Positions 51,431 through 60,249 of a stretch of 64,000 nucleotides of DNA are shown one piece after another. Positions within the stretch are counted from its first letter, which is position 1, and each line of letters opens with the position of its first letter. Under the pieces are notes generated by a model, which searched no databases, was not told where the DNA came from, and was given only the letters and a program-made list of their open reading frames with translations. Position numbers and translations under genes: made by a program. The DNA is from Enterobacter cloacae complex sp. R_G8 (GTDB lineage Bacteria; Pseudomonadota; Gammaproteobacteria; Enterobacterales; Enterobacteriaceae), in assembly GCF_024599795.1 (NCBI RefSeq), contig NZ_CP102246.1:3658001-3722000 (forward strand), written 5' to 3'.

Positions 51431-51709
51431 ATAACTATTCAAATTTATTTCTGTCAAAATTAAAGCCACTCCAAAAATAGTACCCAAATAAGCCATACGG
51501 GATATTTTCGGATTATTTTCGCTCATTCAAAACACAACCAATACAATCCGTTAACGCATCATCAACAAACCAGTGTTTTGATCTGCGATATTCATCGAAA
51601 ACGAATAATTATTTCTGATTTGATCGGTTAAGGGTGATCTGTTTCACAGTTAATCGCTTTTTCCTGGATAAAATGACCATGCTTTCAATTACTGAAAGGA
51701 AAATGAAAC
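51431..51709 (+). promoter_or_regulatory. AT-rich region upstream of speFL
   Basis: These 279 bp between kdpE and the leader peptide contain no gene. The region is AT-rich with repeated TTATTT and ATTTTC words and should hold the acid-inducible speF promoter. I cannot place its -10 reliably. ACTGAAAGGAAA gives the leader ORF a good ribosome-binding site. Confidence 0.6.
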
Positions 51710-51814
51710 ATGGAAAACAATAATCGCTTGATGCCCCATATAAGGCGGACAACACATATCATGATGTTTGCCCACCGAAACTGCTTTGACTTCCATCTCT
51801 TTAATGCCCGGTAG
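51710..51814 (+). CDS. speFL: Ornithine-sensing arrest leader peptide SpeFL
   Basis: SpeFL is a 34-residue leader peptide whose ribosome stalls when L-ornithine binds the nascent chain, which exposes downstream speF for transcription and translation. The product begins MENNNRLMPHIRRTTHIM and ends DFHLFNAR before TAG. The ornithine-sensing motif HIRRxxH is at residues 10-16. Compared with the E. coli peptide as I recall it, five positions differ (5, 7, 19, 25 and 30), none in the motif. It lies 256 bp upstream of speF. Confidence 0.92.
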   Translation: MENNNRLMPHIRRTTHIMMFAHRNCFDFHLFNAR

Positions 51815-52070
51815 TCCTTCGACTTCTGGCGCACCCGCTTGCAGGTTAACCTGAAAAAACCTTATGTTACAGGCCGTTGCCTGTGAAGGTGTGCGTTCAT
51901 TCAATTTAATTCAGACTTATCCGCAGCCGGGCGGACTGAATCTCATTCATTAAAAAGCAACTTACTGATTTTTTATCAGCGGCCACACTTTGCTTTTTTT
52001 TCCGGACATTATCGATTTCTTTCTTGTGAGAAATCGAGGGACAAATATTGCCTGAAATAAAGAGAGAAAG
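51815..52070 (+). promoter_or_regulatory. speF attenuation leader
   Basis: This is 256 bp of untranslated leader between speFL and speF. In E. coli the corresponding RNA holds Rho-loading sequence and competing stem-loops that open when a ribosome stalls on speFL. The sequence here includes the C-rich stretch near 51815-51850 and hairpin-forming GGCCGTTGCC and CCGCAGCCGGGCGG segments. The detailed fold is not worked out here. Confidence 0.6.
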
Positions 52071-54269
52071 ATGAAAAGTTTAAAAATCGCTACCAGCCGT
52101 GCATGTCCTGATTGCTTTACCACTCACCGTGAACTGGTGGATGTCAGCACCTCTGATTATATTGACGTCGCTGCCATTGTTCTGGCCGTGAGCGATATTT
52201 CCAGTGGTACCCTGGAAGAAATAGAAGCAACCGGGTTTGGTATTCCTGTATTTATTGCGACACATAAAGAAGAGTTCATTCCGGCTGAATATTTATCGCG
52301 CATCCACGGTGTGTTTGAGTGTTCAGAGACCAGTAACGACTTTTACGGACGTCAACTGGAAGCGGCCGCGCAGAAGTACGAAACTCAGCTGCGCCCCCCG
52401 TTTTTCCGTGCGCTGGTCGACTACGTGAAACAGGGCAACAGCGCGTTTGACTGTCCGGGACACCAGGGTGGGCAGTTTTTCCGCCGCCATCCTGCCGGTA
52501 ATCAGTTTGTCGATTTCTTCGGCGAAACGCTTTTCCGCTCCGATCTGTGCAACGCCGACGTGGCCATGGGGGATCTGCTGATTCATGAAGGCGCGCCGTG
52601 CCTTGCGCAGCAACACGCGGCGAAAGTGTTTAATGCGGATAAAACCTATTTTGTGCTGAACGGTACCTCATCATCCAACAAAGTGGTGCTAAACGCCCTG
52701 CTCACCCCCGGCGACCTGGTGCTGTTCGATCGTAATAACCATAAATCCAACCACCACGGAGCCCTGCTTCAGGCGGGTGCCACGCCGGTCTATCTGGAAA
52801 CTGCGCGCAACCCGTACGGCTTTATTGGCGGCATTGATGCCCACTGCTTTGAGGAGAGCTACCTGCGCGAGCTGGTATCGGAAGTGGCGCCGGGTCGCGC
52901 GCGTGACGAACGTCCGTTCCGTCTGGCGGTGATCCAACTGGGCACCTACGATGGCACCATTTATAACGCCCGCCAGGTCGTCGATAAAATTGGTCACCTG
53001 TGCGACTACATCCTGTTTGATTCTGCCTGGGTGGGCTACGAGCAATTTATTCCGATGATGGCGGACTGCTCACCACTGCTGCTGGAGCTGAACGAAAACG
53101 ATCCCGGGATTCTGGTTACCCAGTCGGTGCATAAACAACAGGCCGGTTTTTCGCAGACCTCACAAATCCACAAGAAAGACCGTCATATTAAAGGCCAACC
53201 GCGCTATGTCCCGCACAAGCGCCTGAATAACGCCTTTATGATGCACGCCTCCACCAGCCCGTTCTATCCCCTGTTTGCCGCGCTGGATATCAACGCCCGC
53301 ATGCACGAGGGGCAGAGTGGCCGAAATATGTGGATGGACTGCGTGGTGACCGGCATTGAAGCACGCAAGCTGATCCTGGAGAACTGCCAGTTTATTCGCC
53401 CGTTCGTGCCGGAGCTGGTAGATGGCCGTCCGTGGGAAAGCTGGGACACGGCTGAAATTGCCACCGACCTGCGCTTCTTCCACTTTGTGCCGGGTGAAAA
53501 CTGGCACGCCTTCGAAGGGTATGCCGAGCATCAATACTTTATCGATCCGTGCAAACTGCTGCTGACCACGCCGGGCATCAACGCCCGTACCGGCGAGTAT
53601 GAGAATTTCGGCGTGCCCGCTACCATCCTGGCTAACTTCCTGCGTGAAAACGGCATCGTGCCGGAGAAATGCGATCTCAACTCGATCCTGTTCCTGCTGA
53701 CCCCTGCAGAAGACATGGGCAAACTGCAGCAGCTGGTGGCGCAGCTGGTGCGTTTCGAAAAACTGCTTCAGACCGATGCGCCATTAAAAGAGGTGCTTCC
53801 GTCTATCTGTAAGCAATACCCGGAACGCTACGCCGGTTATACCCTGCGCCAGATATGCCAGGAGATGCATGAACTGTACGCCCGCCATAACGTGAAACAG
53901 CTGCAAAAAGAGATGTTCCGCAAGTCTCACTTCCCTCGCGTGATGATGAACCCGCAGGACGCAAACTATGCGTATCTGCGTGGTGAGGTTGAACTGGTCT
54001 CCCTGCGTGATGCGGAAGGCCGCATTGCCGCCGAAGGCGCCCTGCCTTACCCACCAGGGGTGCTGTGCGTGGTTCCGGGTGAAGTCTGGGGAGGCTCCGT
54101 CCTGCGCTACTTTGCCGCGCTGGAAGAGGGGATCAACCTTTTACCGGGCTTCGCGCCGGAACTGCAAGGCGTGTACGTCGAGGAGTGCGACGGACGCAAA
54201 CAGGTTCGCTGTAACGTCATCAAACAACCCGCCGCTCAGCCCGCACTGCTGAAAGGAGAAAAATTATGA
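52071..54269 (+). CDS. speF: Inducible ornithine decarboxylase SpeF
   Basis: SpeF is a pyridoxal-phosphate enzyme that converts ornithine to putrescine, consuming a cytoplasmic proton at low pH. The 732 residues equal E. coli. An N-terminal wing domain covers 1-107. The PLP domain has the Schiff-base K355 in SVHKQQAGFSQ. The signature PGHQGG...RRHPAGNQF lies near 144. The wing domain differs much more from E. coli than the rest. It overlaps potE by 4 bp. Confidence 0.97.
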   Translation: MKSLKIATSRACPDCFTTHRELVDVSTSDYIDVAAIVLAVSDISSGTLEEIEATGFGIPVFIATHKEEFIPAEYLSRIHGVFECSETSNDFYGRQLEAAAQKYETQLRPPFFRALVDYVKQGNSAFDCPGHQGGQFFRRHPAGNQFVDFFGETLFRSDLCNADVAMGDLLIHEGAPCLAQQHAAKVFNADKTYFVLNGTSSSNKVVLNALLTPGDLVLFDRNNHKSNHHGALLQAGATPVYLETARNPYGFIGGIDAHCFEESYLRELVSEVAPGRARDERPFRLAVIQLGTYDGTIYNARQVVDKIGHLCDYILFDSAWVGYEQFIPMMADCSPLLLELNENDPGILVTQSVHKQQAGFSQTSQIHKKDRHIKGQPRYVPHKRLNNAFMMHASTSPFYPLFAALDINARMHEGQSGRNMWMDCVVTGIEARKLILENCQFIRPFVPELVDGRPWESWDTAEIATDLRFFHFVPGENWHAFEGYAEHQYFIDPCKLLLTTPGINARTGEYENFGVPATILANFLRENGIVPEKCDLNSILFLLTPAEDMGKLQQLVAQLVRFEKLLQTDAPLKEVLPSICKQYPERYAGYTLRQICQEMHELYARHNVKQLQKEMFRKSHFPRVMMNPQDANYAYLRGEVELVSLRDAEGRIAAEGALPYPPGVLCVVPGEVWGGSVLRYFAALEEGINLLPGFAPELQGVYVEECDGRKQVRCNVIKQPAAQPALLKGEKL

Positions 54270-55579
54270 GTAAGTCCAACAAGATGGGCGTGGTGCAGCT
54301 GACTATCCTCACCATGGTCAACATGATGGGGTCAGGGATTATTATGCTGCCCACCAAACTTGCCGAGGTGGGTACCATTTCGATTATCTCCTGGCTGGTA
54401 ACCGCGGTCGGCTCCATGGCGCTGGCATGGGCATTTGCCAAATGCGGAATGTTCAGCCGCAAGTCAGGCGGGATGGGCGGCTACGCCGAATACGCCTTCG
54501 GCAAATCGGGCAACTTTATGGCTAACTACACCTACGGCGTGTCGCTGCTGATCGCCAACGTGGCGATTGCCATCTCCGCCGTGGGTTACGGTACGGAACT
54601 GTTTGGTGCCACGCTCAGCCCGGTGCAAATTGGGCTGGCGACCATCGGCGTGCTGTGGATCTGCACCGTGGCCAACTTTGGCGGGGCGCGCATTACCGGC
54701 CAGCTGAGTAGCATCACCGTGTGGGGCGTGATTATCCCGGTTGTGGGTCTGTGCATTATCGGTTGGTTCTGGTTCAGTCCGACCTTGTACGCGAACTCCT
54801 GGAACCCTCACCACGTACCGTTCTTCACGGCTGTAGGCTCCTCCATCGCCATGACGCTGTGGGCCTTCCTCGGTCTGGAATCCGCCTGCGCAAACGCGGA
54901 AGTGGTGGAAAACCCGGAAAAGAACGTCCCGATTGCCGTTCTTGGCGGAACGCTGGGCGCGGCGGTGATCTATATCGTCTCAACTAACGTTATTGCCGGT
55001 ATCGTACCGAACATGGATTTGGCTAACTCCACGGCGCCGTTCGGGCTGGCCTTCGCGCAGATGTTCACCCCGGAAGTCGGGAAAGTGATCATGGGGCTGA
55101 TGGTCATGTCCTGCTGCGGTTCGCTCCTCGGCTGGCAGTTCACCATTGCGCAGGTCTTTAAATCCTCAGCCGACGAAGGCTACTTCCCGAAAATCTTCTC
55201 CCGCGTGACCAAAGCCGATGCGCCGGTGCAGGGCATGCTGGCGATTGTCATCTTCCAGAGCGGATTGTCGCTGATGACCATTAGCCCATCGCTGAACAGC
55301 CAGTTCAACGTGCTGGTCAACCTGGCGGTGGTGACGAATATCATTCCATATATTCTGTCGATGGCGGCGCTGGTGATCATTCAGAAGGTGGCGAAAGTCG
55401 ATCCACGTAAAGCACGCGCGGCCAATATTGTGGCGCTGATTGGGGCGATTTACAGCTTCTATGCGCTCTACTCGTCAGGCCAGGAGGCGATGCTCTATGG
55501 TGCGATGGTGACCTTTATGGGCTGGACGCTGTACGGGCTGGTCTCACCGCGGTTTGAATTGAAGAATAAACATAGTTAG
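54266..55579 (+). CDS. potE: Putrescine/ornithine antiporter PotE
   Basis: PotE exchanges putrescine for ornithine across the inner membrane, completing the acid-resistance cycle with SpeF. The 437 residues show twelve hydrophobic helices of the APC family. The opening NKMGVVQLTILTMVNMMGSG contains the conserved substrate-binding glycine-rich break. E207 and other polyamine-binding residues fall in the GLESACANAEVVENPEKNVP segment. A strong terminator follows. Confidence 0.97.
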   Translation: MSKSNKMGVVQLTILTMVNMMGSGIIMLPTKLAEVGTISIISWLVTAVGSMALAWAFAKCGMFSRKSGGMGGYAEYAFGKSGNFMANYTYGVSLLIANVAIAISAVGYGTELFGATLSPVQIGLATIGVLWICTVANFGGARITGQLSSITVWGVIIPVVGLCIIGWFWFSPTLYANSWNPHHVPFFTAVGSSIAMTLWAFLGLESACANAEVVENPEKNVPIAVLGGTLGAAVIYIVSTNVIAGIVPNMDLANSTAPFGLAFAQMFTPEVGKVIMGLMVMSCCGSLLGWQFTIAQVFKSSADEGYFPKIFSRVTKADAPVQGMLAIVIFQSGLSLMTISPSLNSQFNVLVNLAVVTNIIPYILSMAALVIIQKVAKVDPRKARAANIVALIGAIYSFYALYSSGQEAMLYGAMVTFMGWTLYGLVSPRFELKNKHS

Positions 55580-55665
55580 GTAAAAGCAAAACGGCAACCC
55601 AGGGGTTGCCGTTTTTGAGTGTTTTCACCCTCTCCCTGTGGGAGAGGCCGGGGTGAGGGCATCAG
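55579..55665 (-). repeat. Composite REP-terminator module between potE and pgm
   Basis: This is the inverted relative of the block at 37511-37599. From right to left it reads CTGATGCCCTCACCCCGG, a CTCTCCCACAGGGAGAGG hairpin (55626-55660), GTGAAAACA and then the terminator hairpin at 55588-55615. It ends on the last base of the potE stop codon and lies 17 bp from the pgm stop codon. Confidence 0.8.
55588..55615. terminator. Bidirectional terminator between potE and pgm
   Basis: AAAACGGCAACCC and its complement make a 13-bp perfect stem with a two-base centre. T runs lie on both strands. Confidence 0.9.
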
Positions 55666-55682
55666 CCCGCACCGAACACCAC

Positions 55683-57323
55683 TTACGCGTTTTTCAGCAC
55701 TTCGCTGACAATCTCTACCGCTTCTTTCTCAATCTGCTGGCGATGCTCAGCGCCGAGGAAGCTTTCACAATAGATTTTGTACGCATCTTCCGTACCGGAT
55801 GGACGCGCGGCAAACCAGCCATTTTCGGTCATCACTTTCAGACCACCGATAGAGGCACCGTTACCCGGGGCAGCCGTCAGACGTGCCGTAATCGGATCAC
55901 CGGCCAGCGTGCTGGCACTGACCATCTCCGGAGAGAGTTTAGACAGCGCTGCTTTCTGCGCCGAGGTGGCGCTCGCCTGGATACGGTTATAGCTCGGTGC
56001 ACCAAAGCGCGCCGCCAGCTCGTCGTAGTGTTCCTGTGGGTTCTTACCGGTGACAGCGGTAATTTCCGCCGCCAGCAGACACATGATGATGCCATCTTTA
56101 TCGGTTGACCATGGCGTGCCGTCGAAACGCAGGAAGGATGCCCCCGCGCTCTCTTCACCACCAAAGCCGAAGCTGCCGTCATGCAGACCGTCAACAAACC
56201 ATTTAAAACCAACCGGCACTTCCACAAGCTTACGGCCCAACGCGTCAACCACGCGGTCGATCATCGCAGAGGAGACCAGCGTTTTACCCACAGCCACCTC
56301 TTTGCCCCACTGTGAACGATGCTGGAACAGGTAGTTGATTGCCACAGCCAGGTAGTGGTTTGGGTTCATCAGCCCGGCCGGGGTAACGATACCGTGGCGG
56401 TCATAATCCGGGTCGTTGGCGAAGGCCAGATCGAATTTGTCACGCAGTGCCAGCAGGCCCGCCATCGCGCACTCGGAGGAGCAGTCCATACGGATCGCGC
56501 CGTCTTTATCAAGGTGCATAAAGCGGAAGGTCTGATCGACGTGATCGTTAACGATGGTCAGATCCAGCTTGTAGTGTTCTGCAATGCGTTTCCAGTATTC
56601 AATCCCGGAGCCGCCCAGCGGATCCACACCCAGCTTCAGGCCGGCTTTCTGGATAGCCGCCATATCGACGATATCCGCCAGCCCTTCCACGAACGGCTGC
56701 ACCAGATCCTGCTCTTTCACGTGGCCGGATGCCATGGCCGCATCCAGAGAGATACGCTTAACGCCTTTCAGGCCATCGGCTAACAGGGCGTTGGCGCGGT
56801 CTTCCACCACTTTCGTGACGTTGGTATCTGCCGGACCACCGTTAGGTGGGTTGTATTTAATGCCACCGTCTTCCGGGGGGTTGTGAGAAGGCGTGATAAC
56901 GATGCCGTCAGCCTGTGGGCCACCTTTTTTGTTGTGCACAAGGATAGCGTTAGAGACGGCAGGCGTTGGGGTGAAACCGTTATTTTCCTGAACAATCACA
57001 TCAACGCCGTTCGCCGCCAGAACTTCCAGCACGGAAATGAACGCCGGTTCAGACAGGGCGTGAGTATCTTTCCCCACGTAGCACGGACCGGTAACACCGT
57101 TTTTGGCGCGCTCTTCCGCGATGGCCTGAGCAATGGCCAGAATGTGCGGTTCGTTAAAGCTATGGCGTGCCGCGCTACCGCGATGGCCTGATGTACCAAA
57201 CTTCACTGCGTGTTCTGCGTTGCCCACGACCGGTTTCAGCACATAATACTGCGCGGTCAGCTGAGCGACGTTAATCAAATCGCTTTGTTGTGCAGGTTGG
57301 CCTGCACGGCTGTGATTTGCCAT
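55683..57323 (-). CDS. pgm: Phosphoglucomutase Pgm
   Basis: Pgm interconverts glucose-1-phosphate and glucose-6-phosphate, linking galactose and glycogen metabolism with glycolysis and UDP-glucose supply. The start at 57323 ([13 protein letters not shown]) gives 546 residues as in E. coli. Seven more codons to 57344 are possible but lack support. The phosphorylated S146 lies in [11 protein letters not shown]. The metal loop is DPDYDRHG, the sugar loop GGEESAG and the phosphate loop [10 protein letters not shown]. It follows seqA by 24 bp. Confidence 0.98.
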   Translation of the reverse strand: MANHSRAGQPAQQSDLINVAQLTAQYYVLKPVVGNAEHAVKFGTSGHRGSAARHSFNEPHILAIAQAIAEERAKNGVTGPCYVGKDTHALSEPAFISVLEVLAANGVDVIVQENNGFTPTPAVSNAILVHNKKGGPQADGIVITPSHNPPEDGGIKYNPPNGGPADTNVTKVVEDRANALLADGLKGVKRISLDAAMASGHVKEQDLVQPFVEGLADIVDMAAIQKAGLKLGVDPLGGSGIEYWKRIAEHYKLDLTIVNDHVDQTFRFMHLDKDGAIRMDCSSECAMAGLLALRDKFDLAFANDPDYDRHGIVTPAGLMNPNHYLAVAINYLFQHRSQWGKEVAVGKTLVSSAMIDRVVDALGRKLVEVPVGFKWFVDGLHDGSFGFGGEESAGASFLRFDGTPWSTDKDGIIMCLLAAEITAVTGKNPQEHYDELAARFGAPSYNRIQASATSAQKAALSKLSPEMVSASTLAGDPITARLTAAPGNGASIGGLKVMTENGWFAARPSGTEDAYKIYCESFLGAEHRQQIEKEAVEIVSEVLKNA

Positions 57324-57347
57324 TACCGGGTCCTTCTGATGCAAGGG

Positions 57348-57896
57348 TTAAATTGTACCGCAAACCTTTTCAATCAATTCCGCCGGGAACTGCATGGACT
57401 GCATGATGTGTTCAACCATGCTGCACTTGCGGCCCGTATTGGTATTGGTGATGACCCAGTACGGTGTGCCAGGGACATGTTTAGGTTTGGTTTGGTTGCC
57501 ATTTTGCAGCAGCGTCTGCTCGTCGCCCGCGAAATAGACGCGAGTACGACCGTGCAGCGACTCGGTCGCTTCAGCAAACGCCTTGTTATCCAGTGAATAA
57601 AGTGTAGACAGCACCAGCATGAAGCGGTTGACCGCTTTTTTCTGCTCTGCATATTCATCAGACAGCAGCAGCTCGCGCATCGCACGTACTTTGTCTTTCA
57701 CCTGCGCGACGGCAGGCTTTGCTTGTGCAACAACACTCGGCTGAGACACGACATCTTTAGTGGCTGGGGTAGCAGACGGTGAGGCGGCGGAAATTTTAAG
57801 CATGCGCCGTAAAATGTCGGACGCGCTCTCCCCGATATGCCGCGTTTGGCTGGCAATAAACTGATAGAGTTCGTCATCAACTTCGATTGTTTTCAT
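57348..57896 (-). CDS. seqA: Negative regulator of replication initiation SeqA
   Basis: SeqA binds hemimethylated GATC sites, sequesters oriC and organises new DNA behind forks. The start at 57896 (MKTIEVDDELYQFIAS) gives 182 residues. The N-terminal oligomerisation domain covers 1-35. The linker is long and rich in Ala, Pro, Ser, Thr and Val. The C-terminal DNA-binding domain (about 70-182) has the conserved SKHVPGTPYWVITNTNTGRK-like loop (KHVPGTPYWV). It is cotranscribed with pgm. Confidence 0.96.
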   Translation of the reverse strand: MKTIEVDDELYQFIASQTRHIGESASDILRRMLKISAASPSATPATKDVVSQPSVVAQAKPAVAQVKDKVRAMRELLLSDEYAEQKKAVNRFMLVLSTLYSLDNKAFAEATESLHGRTRVYFAGDEQTLLQNGNQTKPKHVPGTPYWVITNTNTGRKCSMVEHIMQSMQFPAELIEKVCGTI

Positions 57897-58079
57897 CTTA
57901 ATCCAGTGCGATATCTTATCTGAATACAAGTCGTTGGGATTATAAGGTCAAATCCCAACAGCGGATAGCGTCAAACCAGGTTGGCGGCAAAAGTCAGATT
58001 AAACTGGAACCTTGCAGCCGGGCGGCAGAATGGTCAACATAATACCCTAACCTGACATCCGTAAAAAAAGAACTTTGCC

Positions 58080-58853
58080 ATGAAATTGAATAGCCGAGCG
58101 CAATCTGCACAATCACCGAACACGAATCCCCCCATCGTACTGGTCCACGGGCTGTTCGGCAGTCTGGATAACCTGGGCGTACTGGCACGCGATCTGGTTA
58201 CCGATCACGATATTTTGCAGGTCGATATGCGAAATCATGGCCTGTCCGGGCGTTCAGAGGAGATGACCTATGCGGCCATGGCGCAGGATCTGCTCGATAC
58301 GCTGGATGCCAGCAATCTTGAGAAAGTGACCTTGATCGGGCACTCAATGGGCGGCAAAGCGGTCATGGCCCTGACGGCGCTGGCACCGGAGAGAATAAGT
58401 GGCCTGGTGGTCATTGATGTCGCCCCGGTAGATTACGACGTCCGTCGTCATGACGAGATTTTTGCCGCCATCAACGCGGTGACGGAAGCTGGCGTCTCCA
58501 GCCGTCAACAGGCAGCCGCTGTCATGCGTGAGCATCTTGATGAAGAAGGTGTGATCCAGTTCCTGCTGAAATCGTTCGTTGACGGCCAGTGGCGTTTCAA
58601 CGTGCCGGTGCTGTGGGAGCAGTACGATAACATCGTCGGCTGGAAAACCGTTCCGGCATGGCCGCACCCTACCCTCTTTATTCGTGGCGGCAATTCGCCG
58701 TACGTCACCGACGCTTACCGCGATACCCTGCTGGCGCAATTCCCCCAGGCCCGTGCCCACGTCATCGCTGGCGCCGGACATTGGGTTCACGCGGAAAAAC
58801 CAGACGCCGTCTTACGCGCCATTCGCCGCTATCTCACTGACACGGCAAATTGA
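58080..58853 (+). CDS. ybfF: Alpha/beta hydrolase esterase YbfF
   Basis: YbfF is a small serine esterase that acts on acyl-CoA and ester substrates in vitro; its natural substrate is unknown. The 257 residues begin with a polar tail and then IVLVHGLFGSLDN, the oxyanion region. The nucleophile S89 is in GHSMGG, the acid is in IDVAPVDY or nearby, and H234 is in GAGHWVHAEKP. It is divergent from seqA, and a hairpin follows the stop codon. Confidence 0.93.
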   Translation: MKLNSRAQSAQSPNTNPPIVLVHGLFGSLDNLGVLARDLVTDHDILQVDMRNHGLSGRSEEMTYAAMAQDLLDTLDASNLEKVTLIGHSMGGKAVMALTALAPERISGLVVIDVAPVDYDVRRHDEIFAAINAVTEAGVSSRQQAAAVMREHLDEEGVIQFLLKSFVDGQWRFNVPVLWEQYDNIVGWKTVPAWPHPTLFIRGGNSPYVTDAYRDTLLAQFPQARAHVIAGAGHWVHAEKPDAVLRAIRRYLTDTAN

Positions 58854-58866
58854 TTAAAAAGAGAGC

Positions 58867-58895
58867 GACTGGAAGGCTGCGGGCTTCCAGTCGTT
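58867..58895 (+). terminator. Hairpin after ybfF
   Basis: CGACTGGAAG and CTTCCAGTCG form a 10-bp stem around a GC-rich loop, 13 bp past the ybfF stop codon. The following TTGGCGTGTCGTTTTT tract is imperfect, so termination may be partial. Confidence 0.6.
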
Positions 58896-58981
58896 GGCGT
58901 GTCGTTTTTGGTGATGTATGATGGCGCGCTTATCGCCCGGGCATTAGCAGGGCGGCGTGTTTCCCCCGAAGTCTCAGAATC

Positions 58982-59269
58982 ATGGCCAAAGAACAAACGG
59001 ACCGTACGACACTAGATCTGTTCGCGAATGAGCGTCGACCGGGACGACCGAAAACGAATCCGCTTTCGCGCGACGAACAGCTGCGTATTAATAAACGCAA
59101 CCAGCTTAAACGCGATAAAAATCGTGGACTTAAGCGTGTCGAACTGAAGCTCAACGCCGACGCCGTCGATGCGCTAAACGAACTGGCTGACGCGCGTAAT
59201 ATCAGCCGCAGCGAGCTGATTGAAGAGATGTTAATCACCCAACTCGAGACCATGCGCAGCAAGGCATAA
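58982..59269 (+). CDS. ybfE: LexA-regulated-family protein YbfE
   Basis: YbfE is a 95-residue basic protein, listed as LexA-regulated in E. coli, with no known activity. The first 50 residues are highly charged (NERRPGRPKTNPLSRDEQLR, then KRNQLKRDKN). The second half resembles a ribbon-helix-helix DNA-binding motif: GLKRVELKLNADAVDALNEL, with SRSELIEEML. I see no CTG-N10-CAG SOS box in the 110 bp upstream, so LexA control may differ here. It precedes fldA. Confidence 0.85.
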   Translation: MAKEQTDRTTLDLFANERRPGRPKTNPLSRDEQLRINKRNQLKRDKNRGLKRVELKLNADAVDALNELADARNISRSELIEEMLITQLETMRSKA

Positions 59270-59424
59270 GTCCGAAAAATCCCTTTATTACCCTTTTCAT
59301 GTAGCACAGAGTGCAGTCCTGCGCGATAGCTGTTTCCGCAGGGTTGCCTGTTCTGCTATTATTGCCTTTATCCGTGGACAAATTGCGCCACCATACCATT
59401 AAGTATCAAGAGGTTATTTTACTC

Positions 59425-59955
59425 ATGGCAATTATCGGCATTTTCTTCGGCAGTGATACCGGCAATACCGAAAATATCGCAAAAAACATTCAAAAACAGC
59501 TCGGTAAAGACGTTGCCGATGTGCACGACATCGCCAAGAGCAGCAAAGAAGATCTCGAAGGCTATGACATCCTGCTGCTGGGTATCCCTACCTGGTATTA
59601 CGGTGAAGCCCAGTGTGACTGGGATGATTTCTTCCCGACACTGGAAGAAGTGGATTTCAACGGCAAGCTGGTTGCCCTGTTTGGCTGCGGTGACCAGGAA
59701 GACTATGCCGAGTACTTCTGTGATGCGCTGGGTACCATCCGCGACATCATTGAACCAAACGGCGCCGTTATCGTAGGTCACTGGCCTACCGCCGGCTACC
59801 ACTTTGAAGCGTCTAAAGGTCTGGCTGATGACGATCACTTCGTGGGTCTGGCGATTGACGAAGACCGTCAGCCAGAACTGACAGCAGAGCGCGTTGAAAA
59901 ATGGGTTAAGCAGATCCGTGAAGAGCTGCACCTGGACGATATCCTCAACGCCTGA
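59425..59955 (+). CDS. fldA: Flavodoxin 1 FldA
   Basis: FldA is an essential FMN electron carrier that feeds MetH, BioB, IspG/IspH and pyruvate-formate-lyase activation. It also substitutes for ferredoxin in iron shortage. The start at 59425 ([20 protein letters not shown]) gives 176 residues as in E. coli. The phosphate loop is GSDTGNTE at 9-16, and the FMN-stacking tryptophan and tyrosine are in PTWYYGEAQ and [10 protein letters not shown]. It lies upstream of fur, as in E. coli. Confidence 0.97.
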   Translation: MAIIGIFFGSDTGNTENIAKNIQKQLGKDVADVHDIAKSSKEDLEGYDILLLGIPTWYYGEAQCDWDDFFPTLEEVDFNGKLVALFGCGDQEDYAEYFCDALGTIRDIIEPNGAVIVGHWPTAGYHFEASKGLADDDHFVGLAIDEDRQPELTAERVEKWVKQIREELHLDDILNA

Positions 59956-59965
59956 TTTTTATTGC

Positions 59966-59985
59966 GGCGCAACGAGGGTTGCGCC
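59966..59985 (+). terminator. Hairpin after fldA
   Basis: GGCGCAAC-GAGG-GTTGCGCC is a perfect 8-bp stem, 10 bp after the fldA stop codon. No T run follows, so readthrough into fur is likely, as known for E. coli fldA-fur. Confidence 0.6.
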
Positions 59986-60164
59986 AGCAAACCAGGTCAA
60001 ACCGATTAAATTAATCGCTACAATCTTTTAACTTTTTCGCCCAGACCTGTACAATGTCCCCCTGATAAAACGTGGCTCCCATTGAGCAAGTTTGTTGGTG
60101 ATACCACGTTTTTATAAGCATACTTTACATGAGACTTGCAGTTTTCATTTAGCCATGGCAGTTC

Positions 60165-60183
60165 TATAATGAGACGCATTATC
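60165..60183 (+). promoter_or_regulatory. Fur box and -10 region of fur
   Basis: TATAATGAGACGCATTATC matches 15 of the 19 bases of the Fur consensus. Its first six bases are a perfect -10 hexamer. It lies 63-81 bp before the fur ATG, so autoregulation by iron-loaded Fur is expected. It also overlaps the predicted uof start codon at 60169. Confidence 0.82.
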
Positions 60184-60249
60184 CCAGGTGCATTTTCTGT
60201 CACTTCCTATAGAAGTGAATCGTTTAGCAACAGGACAGATTCCGCATGA
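60169..60249 (+). CDS. uof: Upstream leader ORF of fur (Uof)
   Basis: Uof is a short leader ORF whose translation is coupled to fur and is the target through which RyhB lowers Fur synthesis in E. coli. Here the ATG at 60169 opens 26 codons beginning MRRIIPGAFSVTSYRSE. Its TGA overlaps the fur start as ATGA. From memory the E. coli version has 28 codons and ends two codons inside fur; a 2-nt deletion near 60208 shifts the frame and end point here. No clear ribosome-binding site is visible. Confidence 0.55.
   Translation: MRRIIPGAFSVTSYRSESFSNRTDSA

Noticed and set aside
51689..51904. 71-codon minus-strand frame over speFL
   Set aside because: It is antisense to the clearly conserved speFL peptide and shows no homology I recognise.
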